From Chloroflexota bacterium (GTDB lineage Bacteria; Chloroflexota; Anaerolineae; B4-G1), in assembly GCA_003648125.1 (NCBI GenBank), contig QMOE01000072.1, forward strand, positions 1 through 8,381: a stretch of DNA of 8,381 nt, given 5' to 3'. A program made the translations under genes and the position numbers. Below, piece by piece: positions 1 through 6,718 of this stretch (within the stretch, counting starts at the first letter, position 1; every line of letters starts with the position of its first letter). A model generated the notes under the pieces. It had not been told where the DNA came from and made no database searches. It was given only the letters and a program-made list of their open reading frames with translations.

Positions 1-48
1 CACCAGGATGACGAAAGATAGTATCAGGGCAATGGATTTTTTCATCAT
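1..48 (-). CDS. N-terminus of a secreted or lipoprotein-like protein (partial)
   Basis: Only the first 16 codons lie in the window, reading MMKKSIALILSFVILV. This is a positively charged start (KK) followed by a hydrophobic stretch, the typical beginning of an export signal or membrane anchor. The first ATG (48-46) overlaps the herA stop codon as ATGA. A second ATG directly follows, and GGGAG at 51-55 is 2 bases from the first and 5 bases from the second, so the second start may be used. The position makes it the fifth gene of the nurA-herA operon, probably translationally coupled to herA. No function can be assigned from the visible part, and it could be unrelated to DNA processing. Confidence 0.6.
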   Translation of the reverse strand, partial: MMKKSIALILSFVILV

Positions 49-1745
49 ATCTCCCGTGCGTTTTCCTCTCCTCTCAACAGCACCCGCCCCCGCGCCAGCA
101 CCGCCTCAGGATCGTCCGTTTCGTGGACGCCCAGCGCGGCGTAGAACTCGGGCGTGCCGTAGGTGCGGGTTTTGACGACCACCGGCATGGGCACGGCGTG
201 GCCCAGGATGAGCGCCTGCTGGCGCGTATCCAGCCGGGCCAGCACCTCCCGCAGCGCGCCCGCCCCGCTGATGCCGGAGAAGACTGCCCGGATGTCCGCC
301 TCGTCATCCAGCAGGCAGGTGACGCGGGTACCGATCTGGCTCATTATCTCTGGGTCAATGCCGCTGGGCCGCTGGTCCACGATCAGCAGCGTGACGTTGT
401 ACTTGCGCAGTTCACGAGCGATGGCGCCAAAGATGGTGTGTCGGGCGATGGCGGGGTCGAGGAACTTGTGCGCTTCCTCGATGGTGATGACCAGCGGGCG
501 CGGCTCCTTCCCCGCTTCCCCTAGCGATTCCTCTGTGCGCCGGACGTAGTGAGCGTGGATGCGGCGGGTGATGTAATTGGCGACGAGGAGGTAAGCTTCC
601 AGGCTGTTGCCGTACCGTCCGAACTCGAGGATGACGTTGTTTCCCCCGTCGAGATAGTCCAAGAGTTGGCGGATGGGGTCATCCGATACCCGTGCCTGCA
701 GAAAGTCAAAGCGGCGGAACATTCCCAATTTGCGCTGGATGGCGCCGAGTGTGCCGCCGTGGATGGTTCCTCGCTCCAGCGCGCTTTCCATCTCCTCCAG
801 TGGGTCGTCTTCGTCCAGCAGCCGGGCGACCCAGCGTTGTCCCAGTCGCCGGCGAAGAAAGTACAGCGCTCCCACCTGCACGTCGGAGAGGGCCATCAGG
901 CTGGCGAGGCTGTCCACGTCCTCCGGCTCAATCTGCTCGTAGCCGATGCGCACCACGCCATCTACCTTGCTCCCGCGCCGCCGGGACGATTTCTCGTCCA
1001 GGGTAAAGACGGAGACGCGGTCGGTAAAGAGTTGTTTTAGTCCTTTGACCTCTTGCCTGGTCTCGTCCTGACTCTTCCAGCCGTACTCGTTGTGCATGTC
1101 AAAGACCAGGTTGACCGCCACGTTCTCTTGTACCAGGCCGGCCAGCAGCGTGCGGGTGAGAAAAGTCTTGCCGGTACCGGTCTTGCCAAAGACGCCGGCC
1201 GAGCGCTCGACAAAGCGGCGCAGGTCGAGCGTCACGTGGATGCCCTCCATCTCTAACGGGTCGCCGATGTAAAAATGACCCGGCTCGTCCTCCCGGCCAA
1301 AGATGAGGGAGACTTGTTCCTCGTTGGCGGGGTAGACCGGGGTAAAGTGGGCCGGGATGGTCTTGACCGGTTTCGGCTCGCTGCCACCTTCGTCCAAGAC
1401 AAGCATCGGCGTGATGTGGATGCGGCCAAAGACGGCGCTGCCCTGGTAGACGCGGGCCAGGAAGGGATCGGATGTGTCCGGCGGAACTTTTTCGATCAGC
1501 GGGTTGAGGGTGTCCAGTTGCACGTCGGTGACGATGGAAAAGAACCGCCGTCCGGTCTGCCCGCGCGCGACGACATAGCGACCCACGGCCAGCCCCTCGA
1601 TGATGATGCCGGGGTCTAGTTTGACATCCAGCCCCTTGGAGAGACTGCCGGCGACGACGATGCCCAGCTTTTGCAGTGGCTGGGGCGGGGTGGGGCGGGG
1701 GCCGAGGAAGGCTTCGAGTTCTTGTTCGGGAGAATGGTCTGTCAT
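45..1745 (-). CDS. herA: HerA-like DNA translocase ATPase
   Basis: The product is a 566-residue HerA/FtsK-superfamily ATPase, expected to form a hexameric ring that pumps double-stranded DNA to its nuclease partner NurA during end processing. Residues about 26-120 look like the N-terminal HAS-barrel. The Walker A motif GKTGTGKT is at 187-194, a conserved strand FDMHNEYG at 215-222, the Walker B segment PLVITIEEAH at 417-426 with the catalytic Glu pair at 423-424, and the sensor-like DQRPSGIDPEIMSQIGTRV at 457-475. All expected ATPase motifs are present and the length is normal for the family. The ATG at 1745 overlaps the stop of the upstream 73-codon gene as ATGA, with a GGGAG 10 bases upstream. 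The family call is firm. Whether the cell uses it for repair or for defence cannot be read from the sequence. Confidence 0.94.
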   Translation of the reverse strand: MTDHSPEQELEAFLGPRPTPPQPLQKLGIVVAGSLSKGLDVKLDPGIIIEGLAVGRYVVARGQTGRRFFSIVTDVQLDTLNPLIEKVPPDTSDPFLARVYQGSAVFGRIHITPMLVLDEGGSEPKPVKTIPAHFTPVYPANEEQVSLIFGREDEPGHFYIGDPLEMEGIHVTLDLRRFVERSAGVFGKTGTGKTFLTRTLLAGLVQENVAVNLVFDMHNEYGWKSQDETRQEVKGLKQLFTDRVSVFTLDEKSSRRRGSKVDGVVRIGYEQIEPEDVDSLASLMALSDVQVGALYFLRRRLGQRWVARLLDEDDPLEEMESALERGTIHGGTLGAIQRKLGMFRRFDFLQARVSDDPIRQLLDYLDGGNNVILEFGRYGNSLEAYLLVANYITRRIHAHYVRRTEESLGEAGKEPRPLVITIEEAHKFLDPAIARHTIFGAIARELRKYNVTLLIVDQRPSGIDPEIMSQIGTRVTCLLDDEADIRAVFSGISGAGALREVLARLDTRQQALILGHAVPMPVVVKTRTYGTPEFYAALGVHETDDPEAVLARGRVLLRGEENAREI

Positions 1746-1963
1746 TGGCTTGATTCTCCCTTGAGCCGGGCCCAGCGGCGACGCACGACCTCAATCTCTG
1801 CACCATTCCCTTCTAGAGGCAACCCCAGGCCGATTGCTAGACACAAGATGGCGTTGGTCTGCTGCCAGCGCAGGGCGATGGGAGTGGCTATTTGTTCCTT
1901 TGTCTCAATGGCCGCGACCGCCCGCCAGCGATCTCGGAATTCCCTAGCTTGTTGATTGTTCAT
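1742..1963 (-). CDS. Small conserved-looking 73-residue protein in the herA-nurA operon
   Basis: The product has 73 residues and no recognised domain. It is predicted to be soluble and mostly helical, with basic-aromatic segments at both ends (EFRDRWRAVAAIE at 8-20 and VRRRWARLKGE at 60-70) around LRWQQTNAILCLAIGLGL at 31-48. Two RxRW-like motifs framing a hydrophobic helix suggest a small helical bundle. It is very likely a real gene: it starts with ATGA overlapping the stop of the HAS-barrel gene, ends with ATGA overlapping the herA start, and has a purine-rich GAGGGGG ribosome binding site just before the ATG. Sitting between the HAS-barrel and HerA genes, it may be an adaptor or regulator of the HerA-NurA machine, but that is inferred from context only. 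Confidence 0.8.
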   Translation of the reverse strand: MNNQQAREFRDRWRAVAAIETKEQIATPIALRWQQTNAILCLAIGLGLPLEGNGAEIEVVRRRWARLKGESSQ

Positions 1964-2565
1964 ATTGCCCCCTCGTTTTGTAACCGGCGCAGCAACCCCT
2001 CCAGCCGCACCGGGTCGCCGGCCAGCAGCCGTGCCAGTTCGCGTCCTGCTTTAACCAGGAACGTCTCGCGCTCGCGCTCCGGTCGGCAGGCGGCCCCGGC
2101 CCGCAGGCTGGCCGCCAGCAGTTCGTCGGCGGGAACCTCGCGCGCTTCCAGCACCAGGCGAAAGTAGCCAAAGCGGGCGGTAAAGGCCCGCACTTGCTCG
2201 GCGTTGCATTGGTAGAGCCAGTCGAGCGTCACGGGGGGTTGGGCGGGCAGGCAGTGGCTGATGGCTCCATCGTCACCACAGCCCACCGCCAGCACGCTGA
2301 CCTCGATGGGAATCTGGCGGTTCTCGCGCTGGTCGAGTACGACTTCGTCGGGCGGGTCGGCGCTGATGAACTGGCGCACAAAGGGATCGTCTTCCACGCT
2401 GACGTCATAGATCAGGCCATAGATGGTGCCCTGCGGCGTCAATCCATCCGCCCGCACGAATGAGCCAAAGGCCGGAATGTTGGGCGTCATCACCCGGCAG
2501 CCGATGACAAAGCCGCGCGTGCTGGCCCGTAACACACGCCCCACCTTTAAATTTCCGTTGCTCAT
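1960..2565 (-). CDS. HAS-barrel-like protein between NurA and HerA
   Basis: The product has 201 residues and no ATPase motif. The N-terminal 115 residues (KVGRVLRASTRGFVIGCRV at 7-25, then TIYGLIYDVSVEDDPFVRQF at 47-66 and IPIEVSVLAVG at 85-95) follow the same strand pattern as the HAS-barrel of the HerA encoded downstream (KLGIVVAGSLSKGLDVKL, then RRFFSIVTDVQLDTLNPLI). I therefore read it as a stand-alone HAS-barrel. The C-terminal part (about 120-200) is helical and charged, with no family I recognise. It overlaps nurA upstream and the 73-residue gene downstream by ATGA. In HerA the HAS-barrel is the surface that docks NurA, so a separate copy could cap, bridge or regulate the complex. That role is inference; the fold call rests on pattern resemblance only. 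Confidence 0.75.
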   Translation of the reverse strand: MSNGNLKVGRVLRASTRGFVIGCRVMTPNIPAFGSFVRADGLTPQGTIYGLIYDVSVEDDPFVRQFISADPPDEVVLDQRENRQIPIEVSVLAVGCGDDGAISHCLPAQPPVTLDWLYQCNAEQVRAFTARFGYFRLVLEAREVPADELLAASLRAGAACRPERERETFLVKAGRELARLLAGDPVRLEGLLRRLQNEGAI

Positions 2566-3734
2566 AGGCGATGACTCCTCCTCCCCCGACGGGTCAGGGT
2601 TTTGTAATATGCCTTTGGCGAGAGGGCTGTCCGGACGCCAGCGTGCAGCAGCGCCGTGGTCACCATTTCGTCTAACGTCTCCCGCTCCGGGCCGCTGATA
2701 AAGGCCAGTTCATCGGCGCGGGCCAGCGCGTAGGGATAATCGCCTGCGATGCGCGCTTGAGCGACGATGCCAGCGTGGATCAGTGCCAGCCGGTCGGCGT
2801 CCTCGGCCGCCCAGGCCGGCAGTTCTATGCGGGCGATGACCGGGTCGCAATCCTCTGGGGCCAGGTTGAGGTAGAAGAAGTGGATATTGTGTCCCTCGGC
2901 CACGTAATACTTGTGGTTAATCTCGCTGGGAGAAACAAAGAGAGCGGAGCGCGCGCCCGGCGGCAGCATCTCAAAGACGGCGCGGTCGGGCAACCGTTCC
3001 AGTGGGTTGGGTTCTTGAGCGGCGCGGTTGGCGTCTCCCTCCAGGCTGGCCAGGTAGAGCAAGCGTGTCACCTCGGTACGGCGGGGGCGACTGATGAAAG
3101 CGGCCACGGCTGCGCCGGTCTCGCGGATGCGGTTCAGTTGGTCAAGATAGGCGGTCACTTTGGTGCGTTGCCGGTCTTGGGCACGTTCATCCAGTGTCCA
3201 GAGAATGAGGGTGCCATCCACCACGGCGACGGTTTGACTGTTCCCCGTCGGCTCGGCGGCGCACAGGTCGGCCAGGCAGGTGATCTCGGCCAGGTCGCGG
3301 CGCACGTCGAGCAGGTTCCCGTCCACTAGCCTCCCGTTCTCATACAGGTCGGATTCGGCATAGCCCAGGGTGGGCTGGCTGTGCTGTTCGGGGGTCTGAC
3401 CGCTGCCGTGCCGGTAGACCAGGCTGCCGACGTTGATGAGGTGATAGAGTGCGGCTCCGTGACGGTTGGGTTGAATCTGCGAGCCGTCGGCGGCGATGAA
3501 GGTGAATCGCTCCGGGGTAGCGGGGAGCGAGCGGATGGTGTCGAGCGGCTCGCCGGTGGGGATGGCGGCGTGGATGGAGCGGGCGGGGTGGCGCAACTGT
3601 TCGCCCTGGTCGGCGTACTGGGTCAGCCAGCGGCGCGCCAGTGTTACCAGGTCGGCGTATTGCTGCTGGCGGGAGGCCAGCTTTTTGCCCATCACCTGCA
3701 CCTGTTTGGTCAGCCTGCTCAGTTCGAGCGTCAC
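2562..3734 (-). CDS. nurA: NurA-family nuclease
   Basis: The product is a 390-residue NurA nuclease, an RNase H-fold enzyme that resects DNA ends as a dimer docked on the HerA hexamer. The family's catalytic core is visible as FTFIAADGSQI at 77-87 with metal-binding Asp83, and VAVVDGTLILW at 169-179 with Asp173. The C-terminal RIELPAW (302-308) and YPYALARADELAFIS (333-347) also match the family pattern. Residues 1-50 are charged and helical, and the extreme C-terminus is very basic (TRRGRRSHRL). The start is GTG at 3734, chosen because AAAGGAG lies 6 bases upstream (3741-3747) and the reading matches family N-termini. It is the first gene of the operon, directly downstream of a good promoter, with a leader of about 36 bases. 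Confidence 0.92.
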   Translation of the reverse strand: MTLELSRLTKQVQVMGKKLASRQQQYADLVTLARRWLTQYADQGEQLRHPARSIHAAIPTGEPLDTIRSLPATPERFTFIAADGSQIQPNRHGAALYHLINVGSLVYRHGSGQTPEQHSQPTLGYAESDLYENGRLVDGNLLDVRRDLAEITCLADLCAAEPTGNSQTVAVVDGTLILWTLDERAQDRQRTKVTAYLDQLNRIRETGAAVAAFISRPRRTEVTRLLYLASLEGDANRAAQEPNPLERLPDRAVFEMLPPGARSALFVSPSEINHKYYVAEGHNIHFFYLNLAPEDCDPVIARIELPAWAAEDADRLALIHAGIVAQARIAGDYPYALARADELAFISGPERETLDEMVTTALLHAGVRTALSPKAYYKTLTRRGRRSHRL

Positions 3735-3740
3735 TTGGAT

Positions 3741-3747
3741 CTCCTTT
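3741..3747 (-). promoter_or_regulatory. Ribosome binding site deciding the GTG start of nurA
   Basis: AAAGGAG on the minus strand sits 6 bases before the GTG at 3734. No in-frame ATG with a comparable site is nearby, so this motif fixes the non-ATG start. Confidence 0.8.
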
Positions 3748-3776
3748 GTTCCCCTGGCTTTGTCGAGGGTCTTTGC

Positions 3777-3805
3777 ATTATACCTGACCCGTTGGGCGCT
3801 GGCAA
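3777..3805 (-). promoter_or_regulatory. Promoter of the nurA-herA operon
   Basis: On the minus strand TTGCCA (3805-3800, 5 of 6 to the sigma-70 -35 consensus) is followed after exactly 17 bases by a perfect TATAAT (3782-3777). Transcription would start near 3770, about 36 bases before the nurA GTG. The first four bases of the -35 box (TTGC) belong to the left tip of the large inverted repeat at 3802-3899. Confidence 0.75.
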
Positions 3806-3899
3806 GCAGGCGACTTTGTAGGTCACGCTTGTAGCGTGACGGGTCGGGGTTGTCACGTTGAAAACGTGACCTACAAAGTCTACAAAGTCGCCTGCTTGC
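3802..3899. repeat. Large imperfect inverted repeat with two nested hairpins (MITE-like)
   Basis: The left arm 3802-3827 (26 bases) matches the right arm 3865-3899 perfectly except that the right arm carries a 9-base tandem duplication of TACAAAGTC (3872-3880 region and 3881-3889). Inside are two smaller perfect hairpins: GTCACGC/GCGTGAC at 3822-3840 (7 bp stem, 5-base loop) and GTCACGTT/AACGTGAC at 3852-3870 (8 bp stem, 3-base loop). It encodes no protein and resembles dispersed palindromic or MITE-like repeats of environmental genomes. The shared GTCACG motif could also be an operator half-site. Confidence 0.8.
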
Positions 3900-3924
3900 A
3901 TCCTTGTCGTTGAGAAAGTATAAT
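3896..3924 (+). promoter_or_regulatory. Divergent promoter for the cupin gene
   Basis: A perfect TATAAT at 3919-3924 has TTGCAT (3896-3901, 3 of 6 to consensus) 17 bases upstream. The TTGC comes from the right tip of the inverted repeat, in mirror position to the nurA promoter. Transcription would start near 3931-3932, which is the in-frame ATG at 3932, pointing to a leaderless mRNA. Confidence 0.6.
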
Positions 3925-3931
3925 GGTGTTG

Positions 3932-4618
3932 ATGACCGTGCTCAAGAAACTAAACGTCTCCCAGGTCACTGCGGAGTTGAACAGGCCGTTTGCGATGGTA
4001 AATCTCGCCTTTGTGGGCGATATTGCCGTCAGCGTCTATGTCTGCCAGGGGATGTTGAATTGGCACAGGCATTTGGACAACGACGAGTTGTTCTGGGTCC
4101 ACGGGGGGACGATGTTGTTGGAGAGTGAGTGGGGAGAGGTGCGGCTGCGGCCGGGCGAGTTGGCCGTCGTGCCGAAAGGTGTGGCCCACCGCTCTGGCTC
4201 GGAATTGCGCACCACTGTGCTGCTCCTGCATTGCGGGGTCGCTCCTGAGCGAAAGAATGGCAAGCGCCGTCTTTACAGCATCGGTGACGAAGCAAAGTTG
4301 AGACGCATCAATCTCCAGGGGGCGATGCGGGGAGTCATCTGGCCGTTCCAGTTTCAAACAGTGGCCCGGATTGATGACTCGGCCGTGCAGGTGGCGTGGG
4401 GGGAAGGTGCGTGGTCGGTCGAGATGCCGGCCCCACACGATCTGTTAATTTTTGTTCTGAGGGGAACGGCAGCCGTGCGCACGTCACAGAGCATGATGCA
4501 CCTGCATCCCGGCGATTTCACCGTCGTGCCGCATGGTGCGCTCTATCAGCTCAGTACTAGTAGAGACACGGCATTGGTGCGGGTGACACGTGAAGGTGTA
4601 AAGCGCGAGATGGAGTAG
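3932..4618 (+). CDS. Two-domain cupin protein
   Basis: The product has 228 residues from the ATG at 3932 (231 if the ATG at 3923 is used). The first cupin domain is intact: WHRHLDNDELFWVHGG gives the motif-1 metal ligands (two His and a Glu, residues 45, 47 and 52) and GELAVVPKGVAHRSG gives motif 2 with the fourth ligand His86. The second domain (about 145-220) keeps the fold pattern PGDFTVVPHG but lacks the His-x-His of motif 1, so it is probably structural. Cupins of this kind act as sugar isomerases, dioxygenases or small-molecule sensors, and I cannot choose among these. I prefer the 3932 start because the 3923 ATG lies inside the -10 box and neither start has a convincing ribosome binding site. 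It ends in TAG, 6 bases from the convergent clpP stop. Confidence 0.85.
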   Translation: MTVLKKLNVSQVTAELNRPFAMVNLAFVGDIAVSVYVCQGMLNWHRHLDNDELFWVHGGTMLLESEWGEVRLRPGELAVVPKGVAHRSGSELRTTVLLLHCGVAPERKNGKRRLYSIGDEAKLRRINLQGAMRGVIWPFQFQTVARIDDSAVQVAWGEGAWSVEMPAPHDLLIFVLRGTAAVRTSQSMMHLHPGDFTVVPHGALYQLSTSRDTALVRVTREGVKREME

Positions 4619-4624
4619 CGGCTG

Positions 4625-5230
4625 TTACTGTTTTTTCTCCGCCAGCTCGAGTATTTGATCCACCAGCCCGTACTCGACCGCTTCCTCGGCGCTCATAAAG
4701 CGGTCACGGTCAAAGTCAGCGGCGATTTGCTCCACTGATTGACCGGTGTGTCGAGCCAATAGTGTGTGGATCAGATCCTCGACCCGCTTTAGTTCCTTGT
4801 ATTGAATCTCGACATCGGGAGCATATCCTTGCGTGCTGCCGCCGGCCGGGTGCATGTGGACTGTGGCGTGGGGCAGTGCATAGCGATGCCCTTTGGTGCC
4901 TGCCGCCAGTAGTATCGTGCCCATACTGGCCGTCACCCCCACGGCGTAGGTTGCGACCGGTGGCTGTACTTGTTGCATCGTGTCATAAATCGCCAGGCCG
5001 TGGTAAACTCCGCCACCGGGGCAGTTTATGTACATTGAGATGGGTTTATCGGGGTCGTCGCTCGCCAGGTAGAGCAACTGGGCCACGATCAGGTTGGCGA
5101 TTTGGTCGGTGATGGGCGTGCCCACGAAAATGATGCGCTGCTTGAGTAGCAGCGAATAGATGTCGTAGGCGCGTTCGCCGCGCCCTGTTGTTTCAATCAC
5201 CATTGGAATCAACGCTGTAGGCCAGGTCAT
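4625..5230 (-). CDS. clpP: ATP-dependent Clp protease proteolytic subunit
   Basis: The product has 201 residues, normal for ClpP, the barrel-shaped serine protease that degrades proteins unfolded by ClpX, ClpA or ClpC in the cytoplasm. The [20 protein letters not shown] segment (8-27) is the family N-terminus. The catalytic triad is complete: Ser102 in TASMG, His127 in VHMHPAGG, and Asp176 in [20 protein letters not shown]. Any propeptide is very short. The ATG overlaps the tig stop as ATGA, so the two are probably translationally coupled. clpX, the usual next gene, is absent; the convergent cupin gene follows after 6 bases. Confidence 0.97.
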   Translation of the reverse strand: MTWPTALIPMVIETTGRGERAYDIYSLLLKQRIIFVGTPITDQIANLIVAQLLYLASDDPDKPISMYINCPGGGVYHGLAIYDTMQQVQPPVATYAVGVTASMGTILLAAGTKGHRYALPHATVHMHPAGGSTQGYAPDVEIQYKELKRVEDLIHTLLARHTGQSVEQIAADFDRDRFMSAEEAVEYGLVDQILELAEKKQ

Positions 5231-6555
5231 TTTCGCTCCTCTTGTTCCTCTGTCTCTTTAGAAACCAACTCGGGCGCTTCTCCCTTGGCGATGGCGACCA
5301 ATCGCTGCACCGCTTTTTGAGTCAGCAGATGCTTGATGACACCATCCCGTCCCGCGCCGGAGCTAAGGGATGTGCGCACCTCGTCGGCCCGGGCGCCCCA
5401 CTGAGCGCTGACTTTTTGGATGTGTGACGTGATCTCTTCCTCGTCTATCTCGAGCTTTTCCAACGCCACAACTTTACCCAGTACCAGGGCGCGCTTGAGC
5501 CGAGTATCGGCGCTAGGTTTCAACTCCTCCTGTGTTTCATCCAGTGTTTTCCCCTGGAAGCGCAGATAGTCCTCCAGCGAGAGCTGCGTCTCGCGCTTTA
5601 CCATCTGCTCGACTTCTTTGATCATCTCGTCCAGCGTATCTTGGAGCATCACCGGCGGGTACTCGACCTGAGCTTGCTCAATGATGGCCTCCAAGACCTG
5701 CGCCGTGTATTCCTTGTCGGTTTCTTGCTGCGCTTTTTGCCGCAATTGCTCCTTGACGTGCGCTTCCAACTCTTTGAGTGAGTCAAAGTTGCCGACGGTA
5801 CGCGCCAGGTCATCGTCGAGGGCCGGGAGGGTGCTGTCGTAGACCTCTTTCATCTTGACGGTGAACTCGACTTCCCGGCCCCGCAACTCTTCTTTGGGAA
5901 AGTCGGCCGGCAGGGGGAGCGTGAGGGTGCGCTCTTCGCCCGCTTCCATCCCTACGATGGCTTGAGCGAATCCCGGCGCTGGATTGGTACTCTCGGCGTC
6001 CAGGATGATGCGGACATCGTCGCCGCTGATGACTTTTGTTCCATCATTTGTCTGCCCGTGCAGGTCAATCAGCGCCCCATCACCCAGGGCGACCGGGCGT
6101 TCGACTGGTTCGAGGATCGCGTTCTGCTCGCGAATCTCTGCGAGTGCTTGCTGTACCTCTTTCTTGTAGATCCTGACCTTGTGAGGCTTGAGGCGATAAT
6201 CGCGGTAGTCTCCCAGACTCACTTGCGGAGGCAGGGGAATGGTGAACTCGAAAGTGATGGGGTCTAGCGTGGTTTTCTCCAACACGGCAGGAGCGTAGGG
6301 TTGAATTTCTTCCTGCTTCAGTGCCTCGCGATAGACCTGCTCGACCATGTCATCGGCGGCTTCCTGGCGAACTGTCTCCTCACCGTAGCGTTGCAGGACC
6401 AGTTCGTAAGGGGCTTTTCCCTTGCGAAAGCCTGGGATGTTGATCTGTTTCGAGATCTTGCGTGCCATACGGTGCATGGCCTGTTGGGTCTTTTCCTCGC
6501 CCAACTCGATGGTGAGGCGTAGTTGGCGATGCTCTAATGATTCGGTGGTGATCAA
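5227..6555 (-). CDS. tig: Trigger factor, ribosome-bound chaperone and prolyl isomerase
   Basis: The product has 442 residues, close to the usual family length. Trigger factor binds the ribosome at the peptide exit tunnel and shields nascent chains. The N-terminal ribosome-binding domain (1-115) contains the signature GFRKGKAP at 42-49. An FKBP-type prolyl isomerase domain spans about 155-240, including [18 protein letters not shown]. The remaining 200 residues are the helical, charged substrate-binding arms. The start is TTG at 6555, supported by AGGAGGG at 6564-6570 and the good family N-terminus [18 protein letters not shown]; the ATG at 6575 is out of frame and lies upstream of the binding site. 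It lies 39 bases after the tRNA-Leu and overlaps clpP. Confidence 0.96.
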   Translation of the reverse strand: MITTESLEHRQLRLTIELGEEKTQQAMHRMARKISKQINIPGFRKGKAPYELVLQRYGEETVRQEAADDMVEQVYREALKQEEIQPYAPAVLEKTTLDPITFEFTIPLPPQVSLGDYRDYRLKPHKVRIYKKEVQQALAEIREQNAILEPVERPVALGDGALIDLHGQTNDGTKVISGDDVRIILDAESTNPAPGFAQAIVGMEAGEERTLTLPLPADFPKEELRGREVEFTVKMKEVYDSTLPALDDDLARTVGNFDSLKELEAHVKEQLRQKAQQETDKEYTAQVLEAIIEQAQVEYPPVMLQDTLDEMIKEVEQMVKRETQLSLEDYLRFQGKTLDETQEELKPSADTRLKRALVLGKVVALEKLEIDEEEITSHIQKVSAQWGARADEVRTSLSSGAGRDGVIKHLLTQKAVQRLVAIAKGEAPELVSKETEEQEERK

Positions 6556-6563
6556 GTGTGTGT

Positions 6564-6570
6564 CCCTCCT
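6564..6570 (-). promoter_or_regulatory. Ribosome binding site deciding the TTG start of tig
   Basis: AGGAGGG on the minus strand ends 8 bases before the TTG at 6555. It is nearly complementary to the 16S rRNA tail and excludes the upstream out-of-frame ATG at 6575. Confidence 0.8.
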
Positions 6571-6594
6571 GTCATGGTTTAGGCTTGCTTTTTA

Positions 6595-6676
6595 TGGGGA
6601 AGGCGGGATTTGAACCCGCACGGGTTGCCCCACGTGATCCTAAGTCACGCTCGTCTGCCAATTCCGACACTTCCCC
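6595..6676 (-). tRNA. tRNA-Leu (anticodon UAG)
   Basis: On the minus strand the acceptor stem GGGGAAG/CTTCCCC closes the cloverleaf, with A as discriminator base and no encoded CCA. The D-arm contains GAATTGGCAGA, typical of leucine tRNAs. The anticodon stem CGTGA/TCACG encloses the loop CTTAGGA, giving anticodon UAG, which reads CUN codons. A long variable arm (GGG/CCC) marks a class II tRNA, and the T-arm is GCGGG-TTCAAAT-CCCGC. The length of 82 bases is right for Leu. It has its own promoter and lies just upstream of tig with no terminator between. Confidence 0.97.
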
Positions 6677-6687
6677 ACGCGGGTTTC

Positions 6688-6716
6688 ATTATAACGCTGA
6701 CTGTGCGTTCACGCAA
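6688..6716 (-). promoter_or_regulatory. Promoter of tRNA-Leu (and probably tig-clpP)
   Basis: On the minus strand a perfect TATAAT (6693-6688) has TTGCGT (6716-6711) exactly 17 bases upstream. Transcription would begin around 6681, a few bases before the mature tRNA 5' end at 6676. The weak -35 box could be compensated by unseen activation. Confidence 0.65.
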
Positions 6717-6718
6717 GG

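Noticed and set aside
123..1619. Several long plus-strand frames opposite herA
   Set aside because: These are antisense shadows of a GC-rich gene with clear HerA motifs; they show no domains and no coherent ribosome binding sites.
1099..1806. 235-codon minus-strand frame overlapping herA
   Set aside because: It is a frame-shifted shadow of herA, rich in Arg, Pro and His, and conflicts with the motif-bearing frame.
3802..3899. CRISPR array or tRNA-like structure
   Set aside because: The repeats are inverted, not regularly spaced direct repeats, and no cloverleaf can be drawn.
4629..4640. T-run near the clpP/cupin junction as a terminator
   Set aside because: There is no convincing stem before it, and it lies within the clpP coding end.
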